5,126 nucleotides of DNA from NCBI GenBank assembly GCA_030149115.1, contig JASBSE010000532.1, positions 1 to 5,126 of the forward strand, written 5' to 3'. The notes beneath the pieces were generated by a model. It did no database searches. It was not told the DNA's origin and saw nothing but the letters and a program-made list of their open reading frames with translations. Source of the stretch: Winogradskyella sp. (GTDB lineage: Bacteria; Bacteroidota; Bacteroidia; Flavobacteriales; Flavobacteriaceae). Positions within the stretch are counted from its first letter, which is position 1. Each line of letters starts with the position of its first letter. The translations under genes and the position numbers were made by a program. Positions 1 through 5,126 of the stretch are shown piece after piece.

Positions 1-969
1 TCTGTCATTCAGACATGGAATTACTGTAAACTCCTTTCCGCCTACTTCGTGGAAGATTTCTTCACCTTCCATAGCAATTTCTTCTAAGGTTTCTAGACAG
101 TCACTAACAAAAGCTGGAGTTACAATAGCCATTTTTTTAATACCTTCTTTACCCATACGCTCAATGGTTCTGTCTGTATAAGGTTTTAACCATGGGTCGA
201 AACCTAATCTAGATTGAAAGGTTGTAGAGTAAGTGCCATTTTTGAGTTTTAATTTTTTAGCCACATTTACAGTGGTAATTTCGCATTGATGACGGTAACA
301 AAACTCGTGTTGCTTGCTCCCCATTTTAAAACAGCATTTTCCGTTCATCTTACAATTGCCGTTGGTTATATCGCTTTTTCTTATGTGACGTTCTGGCACA
401 CCATGATAACTGAATAAAATGTGCTCATAATCTAAACCATCCAGCTTTTCGGCAATACTTTGCGCTAAGGCTTCTTTATAGTCTTCTCTATTATAAAAGG
501 CTGGTGTTCTTGTAATTTTTAATTGTGGAAAGTGTGCAGCAACCAACTCGTCTACCTTTACATCAATAGTTTCTGTAGTTGCCATAGCGAACTGTGGATA
601 CAACGGAATGGTTTTTACCTCTGTACATCCTTTGTCTATCAATTCCTGTAATCCCTTTTTTATACTCATACTTCCGTAACGCATAGCCAAAGCTACAGGA
701 TAATCTACCTTATTCTGTACCTTTTCTTGAAGTCTTTCGGACAGTACAATCAATGGAGAACCTTCTTCCCACCAAATTTTTTGATAAGCCTTAGCAGAGG
801 CTTTTGGTCTTGTATTTAAAATTATACCTTTTACTAATAATGTGCGTGCCCAAAGTGGAAGATCAATAACACGTTCATCCATTAAAAACTCATCCAAATA
901 CTTCTTTACATCTTTTGGATTAGGGCTATCTGGTGATCCTAAATTAACAAGTAAAACTCCTTTTTTCAT
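1..969 (-). CDS. hemH: Ferrochelatase, C-terminus cut by window edge
   Basis: Ferrochelatase inserts Fe2+ into protoporphyrin IX, the last step of heme synthesis, in the cytoplasm or at the inner membrane face. The frame is open for 323 codons and runs off position 1 without a stop; about 15-25 residues are probably missing compared with the family's usual ~340. The N-terminus reads MKKGVLLVNLGSPDSP, a hallmark ferrochelatase start. Other visible family motifs are AMRYGS (97-102), IPLYPQ (121-126), FSYHG (186-190) with the presumed catalytic His189, GFDPWLKPY (256-264), and SDCLETLEE (289-297) with conserved Glu293 and Glu297. Cys291 sits where the human enzyme has His, a variant common in bacteria. 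A Cys-rich stretch follows the catalytic His: C206, C212, C213, C224 and C229. The ATG is fixed by an in-frame stop two codons upstream (973-975). It is transcribed divergently from the TraB/GumN gene. The family assignment is very secure; a metal-cluster role for the cysteines is inference. Confidence 0.97.
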   Translation of the reverse strand, partial: MKKGVLLVNLGSPDSPNPKDVKKYLDEFLMDERVIDLPLWARTLLVKGIILNTRPKASAKAYQKIWWEEGSPLIVLSERLQEKVQNKVDYPVALAMRYGSMSIKKGLQELIDKGCTEVKTIPLYPQFAMATTETIDVKVDELVAAHFPQLKITRTPAFYNREDYKEALAQSIAEKLDGLDYEHILFSYHGVPERHIRKSDITNGNCKMNGKCCFKMGSKQHEFCYRHQCEITTVNVAKKLKLKNGTYSTTFQSRLGFDPWLKPYTDRTIERMGKEGIKKMAIVTPAFVSDCLETLEEIAMEGEEIFHEVGGKEFTVIPCLNDR

Positions 970-988
970 TCTTCAATTTTTCTAAAAA

Positions 989-1021
989 CAAAAATACAAC
1001 CCTTTCACTATACAATACAAT
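989..1021 (-). promoter_or_regulatory. Candidate hemH promoter, Bacteroidota type
   Basis: On the minus strand, TATTTTTG (989-996) is an exact match to the Bacteroidota -7 element TAnnTTTG. An ATTG (1018-1021) lies upstream as the -33 element; the spacer between its TTG and the -7 element is 21 bases, inside the usual 17-23 range. A second TTG at 1013-1015 gives a 16-base spacer and fits slightly less well. The predicted start of transcription would leave a leader of only about 10-20 bases before the hemH ATG, which is normal for this phylum. The match is seen in the sequence; activity is inferred. Confidence 0.5.
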
Positions 1022-1032
1022 TGCATGTATTG
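1013..1032. repeat. Short inverted repeat over the hemH -33 region
   Basis: The arms CAATACA (1013-1019) and TGTATTG (1026-1032) are perfect reverse complements around a 6-base spacer. The element overlaps both candidate -33 sites of the hemH promoter, where a repressor would be expected to bind. Seven-base arms in DNA this AT-rich can easily arise by chance, and no known operator consensus was recognised. Confidence 0.25.
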
Positions 1033-1073
1033 GTTTTATTTATAATGCTATGTTAAATACTGTTTTCACTTTT

Positions 1074-1107
1074 TTTGAGTTGTTATATTTAACAAGGAAT
1101 ATCTATA
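1074..1107 (+). promoter_or_regulatory. Weak candidate promoter for the TraB/GumN gene
   Basis: TTTG (1074-1077) followed after 22 bases by TATCTATA (1100-1107) has the right geometry for a Bacteroidota promoter, but the -7 element matches only 4 of the 6 defined bases. An alternative -7 element, TATCTTTA (1164-1171), matches 5 of 6 and lies closer to the ATG, but has no TTG at the proper distance upstream. TAGTTTTT (1112-1119) also matches 5 of 6, again without a proper -33. Some promoter must lie here, but the sequence alone does not decide which one. Confidence 0.2.
1080..1095. repeat. Short palindrome upstream of the TraB/GumN gene
   Basis: TTGTTA (1080-1085) and TAACAA (1090-1095) are perfect reverse complements around the 4-base spacer TATT. 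The element lies between the -33 and -7 parts of the weak rightward promoter candidate, a position suited to an operator. There is no GC-rich stem or T-tract, so it is not a terminator. Chance occurrence is likely in such AT-rich sequence. Confidence 0.2.
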
Positions 1108-1195
1108 ATATTAGTTTTTAAACGAGTTTTAATAATTAAGCATGGCTATTTCAATGATTTAAATATCTTTACAAGTCCTGATTACAACGTACAAA

Positions 1196-4100
1196 ATGAA
1201 AAAAATTCTTACAGCCCTAATACTCACAATTTCAATCACAGCCTTTTCTCAACAACAATATCAGAGCCTTCTCTGGGAAATCTCTGGCAATGGTTTAGAA
1301 AAACCGTCATACTTGTATGGTACTATGCATGTGAGTAAAAAAGTTGCGTTTAGATTAGATGATGTTTTCTATGAAGCTCTTAATAAAAGTGAGTGTATTG
1401 CATTAGAGTCTGATCCAATCACATGGCCAGGTTTCAACTATGACATGATGATTGATGAAATGGCATTTTATAATAATTACAGACAAGGTTTTTATACCAA
1501 TCTTTTTAAGTTAACCCATCCTGAAGAAATGGCCGTAAGAGCATCTGTTAGGATGGATAATGGAGCCGTAAATGCTTACTTGTATAGAAAAAGTAATGCT
1601 GCAGATAATTTTGAAGAAGAAACTTATCTAGATATGTTTATTTATCAGGCAGGTAAGAAAAATGGTAAAGAAATTTATGGATTAGAAGATTTAGCAGAAT
1701 CTCGATACCTAACCACCAAAGCAGCATATAACACCAACAAAAAAGATATAGATCCTTGGCTACAAAAACTTTATGCTAAGGAGAACCCTTATTTAATTCA
1801 AGAAAACCTTTATCGTGATAGAAATTTAGATCTTTTAGATTCCATAGGAGCTGGTTCTAATACGGAGTTTTACAGAGAGAATATGCTCTTTATTAGAAAT
1901 GAGAATATGGTAAACTCATTGGTGGATTTGATGCCAAAAAAATCTGTTTTTGCTGGCGTTGGTGCTGCGCATTTACCAGGAGATAAAGGTATGATTAATA
2001 TGCTTCGCGAAAGAGGTTACACCGTTAAAGCTTTAACATCTGAACAAACTGATTTCAGTAAAACCGAAAAAACAAAACTAGATAGCCTTTTTGTAGAACC
2101 TGTTCTAAAAAAGCACACAACTCCCGATGGTTTTTTAAGCCTAAACACTTATGATGAATTACGCGAATTCTCCTATGGTGGACAGAAGTATTATTTAGAC
2201 CCAGATATGACTAATGGAGCCTATTTAACGGTAAACAGAATTAGTCGATTTACCTATTTACCAAATGAAAAAGAGAACATGACACTTAAGGAAATAGATG
2301 ATTTATTGTATGAAGATATACCTGGTGACATTGTAAAGAAAGAAGAATTAAAAGTACCATATCCTGGACTTAGCATCGTTAATAAGACAAAAAAAGGAGA
2401 ATTTCAGAAATACCATATTTACCAAACACCTCTAGAAATTATTATTATAAAATATGCTGGTCGTAGCGATTTTGTTCTGAAACACGAAGCCAAAATATTT
2501 AATTCTATAGATATAAAAACACCTTCAGATTCTTTCACAACGTTTGTCTCACCAGCCAAAAAGTTTCAAGTTAAGTTTCCTGAATATTACGTAACAAGTA
2601 ACATAGAAAACAAAGGCAAAAAGTTATTAGAAGGCTATAAAGACAACGCTTACTATTTTGTTGAAGAAGCTTCACTTCATGATTTAAGCTATATTGAAGA
2701 AGACAGTTTTGAAGCTAAATACTTTCATCATGCCCTTTATTTAAATTATAAACTTACTGAAGCTGAAGGTGGATTCAAAAGAGGTGATTATAAAACCTAT
2801 GAGTCTCGTGCTGTTTTAGATTCAACATCTGGCAAAAACTTACACCTAAAAACTGTTGTGAAAGATGGAAGTTACTATCTTTTAGGTTATGTCGGCACAA
2901 ACACTGATGATAAAACAGACTTTTTTAAATCCTTTAAATTCAATAAAACAGATTATTCCGGATTTGAGAAATTGGTAGACACCTCCCTTCATTTTACAGT
3001 AAACACCAATGCTAAATCTCCTTTGCCAAACCCTTATGGTTACGGTTACTATGGTTCTGACAAAGATGATAAAGATTATGAAGAAAAAACAAAGTCTACA
3101 ACCTACTCTACAAAAGCTAATGAGCAAATAGAGATTACAAGAACCAAATTTCATGACTTGCAAATGTTTCACAACATTGATAGTCTTTGGCAAGATATAG
3201 AACGTAAAGCCAATGGTGCTACACGTTACTACACACCACAAAAGAAATTTAAAATTTTCAATAGGTCTAAGTCTAAAAAAGATAATATCTATTCCTACTC
3301 ATTTAAGTATACAGACAGCAATAGTGCTAAGCAGGTTATGGTAAAAAACATCCTTAAAGAAGGTGTTCTTTTTGAACTAAAAACAATGACAGACTCCATA
3401 AGTGGACCGTCTAAATTTGTAACCGAATTTTACGATTCTTTTACTCCAATAGATACATTAATGGGTAAAGATGTACTAAAGGATAAAACAAGACAGTTTT
3501 TTGAAGCACTCAAAGAAAATGACAGCATTATTTTGGAATCCTATAGCCTTGTTAAGTTTAAAAAATATAACAGTAGAGACATCGTTTCAGTTTTAAAAGA
3601 TTTTGAATTTGACAAAGAACGTTTAAACATAAAATCCCATTTGGTCAGTGAATTAGTTGAAATAGATCTTGAAAACAATCTTGACTTTATTAAGCAATTG
3701 TACTATGATAGCTACTCAGACCCTCAGACCCAATCGGCCATATTAGAAGGTTTATTTGATTCTAAGAAGAAGGAAAATTTTGAATTGGCAATGGACTTAA
3801 TGGAACGCGACCTACCTCTAGGTGGTATAGGTGGAATATTTTACAACTACTACAGAAAGGATTCATTAGAGTTAAAAGCATCTATGTTTCCAAAAATTTT
3901 ACAGTATAGTACCATTAGTGAGTATAAGCAACCTCTTTATGATTTATTAGCACGAGTTAAAGATTCTGGCTTAATAAAAACTAAAGCTTATAAAAAGTAT
4001 AAAAACCAGATTATAAACGATGGTAAGATTGAGGTAAAACGCAGCTTAAGTAACTCTGGTTATGGTTATAATTCTTACTCAGACGACCTTTCAACCTACA

Positions 4101-4720
4101 TTCATTTAATTTACCCATACAGAACCGAACGCTCTGCAAAAGACTTTTTTGAAAAGATGCTCAACGTAGATGACACCTATGCATTAGTGAGCTATTATGC
4201 ACTTCTTGCAAAAAACAAAGAAAAAATACCATCAGAGTTAAAAGAAAAACTAGTTAAAGATGAAGAAAATCAGCACAGTCTTATAGAGGAGCTTGATGAG
4301 GCTAAACTATTTAGTACCATAAAATCGCTTAACATTAGTCAACAACAGTTCGCTAAGTCTAAACTATTGTCTAATATAGATTACGAAAAAGAAAAAGATT
4401 CGCTAGTCTTTTTAATGAAACGAGACTTTAAAACCGATAAAGGTAATAAAGATGCTGTTATGTATTTCTTTAAAATAGATAAGGACAGCGAATATTCTGG
4501 TAAATCCGAAGTACTTCATTATATCTCTTTCATAAAACCGAAAGATGGAAAAAAACTCGTTGTAGATTATTATGATATAAGCAATGGTTACGGTACTACT
4601 GTAGATGAAACCAAAGAACTAGACGAGCAAATTGAAGAAATCATTAACCTAGCCATATACAAAGACCGAAAACGGGTAACACCAACCTCACGTGGTTATA
4701 ATGGATATTATGATTATTAG
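1196..4720 (+). CDS. Large secreted TraB/GumN (TIKI-like) domain fusion protein
   Basis: Residues 1-18 form a Sec signal peptide (MKK, a hydrophobic run, then AFS before Gln19) with no lipobox Cys, so the protein is probably periplasmic. Residues ~25-285 are a full TraB/GumN domain: LWEISGNG opening (26-33), GTMH (42-45), Glu71 in ALES, YLD (144-146), GLE (162-164) and GVGAAHLPG (254-262). Both GxxH motifs match the proposed metal-binding His sites of TIKI-type metalloproteases; the real substrate is unknown. Free-standing bacterial relatives end here. The extra ~890 residues appear to hold three related alpha/beta modules (~310-442, ~450-585, ~590-753), each ending in an F-x-x-S-F/I motif (435-438, 577-580, 746-749). 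A mainly helical region (~757-1060) and a small beta-rich domain (~1066-1160) follow. Gly/Tyr patches recur at 613-620, 955-961 and the extreme C-terminus. Only one Cys is present (Cys67). The ATG is supported by the signal peptide and an in-frame stop at 1160-1162. The last 11 bases overlap the next gene. The N-terminal assignment is firm; the downstream domains are inferred from pattern only. Confidence 0.93.
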   Translation: MKKILTALILTISITAFSQQQYQSLLWEISGNGLEKPSYLYGTMHVSKKVAFRLDDVFYEALNKSECIALESDPITWPGFNYDMMIDEMAFYNNYRQGFYTNLFKLTHPEEMAVRASVRMDNGAVNAYLYRKSNAADNFEEETYLDMFIYQAGKKNGKEIYGLEDLAESRYLTTKAAYNTNKKDIDPWLQKLYAKENPYLIQENLYRDRNLDLLDSIGAGSNTEFYRENMLFIRNENMVNSLVDLMPKKSVFAGVGAAHLPGDKGMINMLRERGYTVKALTSEQTDFSKTEKTKLDSLFVEPVLKKHTTPDGFLSLNTYDELREFSYGGQKYYLDPDMTNGAYLTVNRISRFTYLPNEKENMTLKEIDDLLYEDIPGDIVKKEELKVPYPGLSIVNKTKKGEFQKYHIYQTPLEIIIIKYAGRSDFVLKHEAKIFNSIDIKTPSDSFTTFVSPAKKFQVKFPEYYVTSNIENKGKKLLEGYKDNAYYFVEEASLHDLSYIEEDSFEAKYFHHALYLNYKLTEAEGGFKRGDYKTYESRAVLDSTSGKNLHLKTVVKDGSYYLLGYVGTNTDDKTDFFKSFKFNKTDYSGFEKLVDTSLHFTVNTNAKSPLPNPYGYGYYGSDKDDKDYEEKTKSTTYSTKANEQIEITRTKFHDLQMFHNIDSLWQDIERKANGATRYYTPQKKFKIFNRSKSKKDNIYSYSFKYTDSNSAKQVMVKNILKEGVLFELKTMTDSISGPSKFVTEFYDSFTPIDTLMGKDVLKDKTRQFFEALKENDSIILESYSLVKFKKYNSRDIVSVLKDFEFDKERLNIKSHLVSELVEIDLENNLDFIKQLYYDSYSDPQTQSAILEGLFDSKKKENFELAMDLMERDLPLGGIGGIFYNYYRKDSLELKASMFPKILQYSTISEYKQPLYDLLARVKDSGLIKTKAYKKYKNQIINDGKIEVKRSLSNSGYGYNSYSDDLSTYIHLIYPYRTERSAKDFFEKMLNVDDTYALVSYYALLAKNKEKIPSELKEKLVKDEENQHSLIEELDEAKLFSTIKSLNISQQQFAKSKLLSNIDYEKEKDSLVFLMKRDFKTDKGNKDAVMYFFKIDKDSEYSGKSEVLHYISFIKPKDGKKLVVDYYDISNGYGTTVDETKELDEQIEEIINLAIYKDRKRVTPTSRGYNGYYDY

Positions 4721-5126
4721 ATTGAATAAATCCCTTCTTATTGTATTCGTTTTGTTGATAAACAACCTCAGTTATTCTCAAAGCTTAGACAGTTTACAAC
4801 TAAAGAAATTTTACAAGGAAATAGATTCTATTGAATATTCGTCTGATGATTTTAACAAATTAAAACAACAAATCAACTCTAATAATAACACTCTAAAGTT
4901 AATTACTGATAAAGCAATAAACGGAAGTAAAAATCATGCAGAGTTGCTTGAAATTTTAGAGTTATCATTCGAGAATGCTAATACCAAGTATGGTGAAAAG
5001 AATGTAAAAAGTCTGATTTATTCTTATTACGAATCCAACGAAATATTAGAAAAATTCAAGAAGTTAGACTCAAGTTTTCAGGCTCAAAACAACAGATTAA
5101 AATTAGAGCAAGATTCTATTTCTAAA
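4710..5126 (+). CDS. Secreted protein of unknown function, cut by right edge
   Basis: This frame stays open for 139 codons to the last base of the window, so the C-terminus is missing. Residues 1-23 look like a Sec signal peptide: MIIRLNK, then a hydrophobic run, then SYS before Gln24. The visible mature part is rich in Lys, Asn, Ser, Leu and Glu, has no Cys, and looks mostly helical, with heptad-like Leu/Ile spacing near its end (LKKFYKEIDSIEY, EILEKFKKLDSSF). No catalytic motif or known family was recognised; a helical-repeat or coiled-coil envelope protein is a guess. The ATG at 4710 overlaps the TraB/GumN gene by 11 bases in another frame, which suggests translational coupling. A second in-frame ATG at 4701 would add Met-Asp-Ile; 4710 is preferred because it gives a basic n-region without the Asp. 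An in-frame stop at 4677-4679 bounds the start. No Shine-Dalgarno sequence or terminator lies between the two genes. Confidence 0.85.
   Translation, partial: MIIRLNKSLLIVFVLLINNLSYSQSLDSLQLKKFYKEIDSIEYSSDDFNKLKQQINSNNNTLKLITDKAINGSKNHAELLEILELSFENANTKYGEKNVKSLIYSYYESNEILEKFKKLDSSFQAQNNRLKLEQDSISK

Larger units (their letters stand above)
970..1195. other. Divergent intergenic region between hemH and the TraB/GumN gene
   Basis: This very AT-rich spacer of 226 bases separates two divergent genes, so it must hold both promoters. No small ORF with credible coding character was found in it. It contains a good leftward promoter match, weak rightward candidates and two short inverted repeats (listed separately). 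Neither gene has a recognisable Shine-Dalgarno sequence; both starts are preceded by A-rich sequence, as is usual in Bacteroidota. Confidence 0.8.

Noticed and set aside
1070..1095. T-tract plus palindrome as a transcription terminator
   Set aside because: The seven T's precede rather than follow the palindrome on the plus strand, the stem is only six AT-rich pairs, and the place is between divergent genes where no transcript needs to end.
2882..3241. Minus-strand open frame of 119 codons inside the TraB/GumN fusion gene
   Set aside because: It lies wholly antisense to a well-supported coding region. Its translation is rich in Cys, Phe, Ile and Val, as expected from reading Lys/Asp/Asn-rich codons backwards, and it shows no family motif.
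4701..4703. ATG at 4701 as the start of the downstream gene
   Set aside because: It is in frame and possible, but it adds Met-Asp-Ile before a second Met and puts an acidic residue in the signal peptide n-region. The ATG at 4710 gives a more typical signal peptide and a shorter overlap.
4600..4720. Type IX secretion C-terminal sorting domain on the large protein
   Set aside because: The end (GYNGYYDY after a Lys/Arg-rich stretch) lacks the beta-sandwich pattern and closing basic motif of known sorting domains, so a periplasmic location is more likely than surface export.
4677..4760. Terminator or promoter between the two plus-strand genes
   Set aside because: The genes overlap, no GC-rich hairpin with a T-tract is present, and no TAnnTTTG element at a suitable distance was seen.

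Overview
The window is AT-rich, and its two larger genes look like Bacteroidota, most likely the family Flavobacteriaceae. The pointers are signal peptides ending in the 'FSQ'/'YSQ' style, no Shine-Dalgarno sequences, Lys/Asn/Asp/Tyr-rich proteins, and a promoter of the Bacteroidota type (TTG, then TAnnTTTG). No RNA gene, mobile element, CRISPR array or phage signature was seen.

Layout. (1) Positions 1-969, minus strand: ferrochelatase (hemH), complete at its start and cut by the left edge near its C-terminus. (2) Positions 970-1195: a divergent intergenic region with a fairly convincing hemH promoter, only weak promoter candidates for the rightward gene, and two short palindromes. (3) Positions 1196-4720, plus strand: one very large secreted protein of 1174 residues. 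Its first ~285 residues are a complete TraB/GumN (TIKI-like) domain with both GxxH motifs. The other ~890 residues are an unusual extension: apparently three related alpha/beta modules, a helical region and a small C-terminal alpha/beta domain. (4) Positions 4710-5126, plus strand: the start of a second secreted protein of unknown function. It overlaps the end of the large gene and is cut by the right edge.

How the genes may work together. The two plus-strand genes overlap and both encode exported proteins, so they probably form one translationally coupled unit acting in the periplasm or cell envelope. The leftward gene makes the last enzyme of heme synthesis. The only evidence tying it to the rightward pair is the shared divergent intergenic region. 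A heme or metal connection is an open hypothesis, based on the TraB domain belonging to a superfamily that includes the heme-binding lipoprotein ChaN.

The most novel item is the architecture of the large TraB/GumN fusion and its coupled partner. The rest is ordinary.
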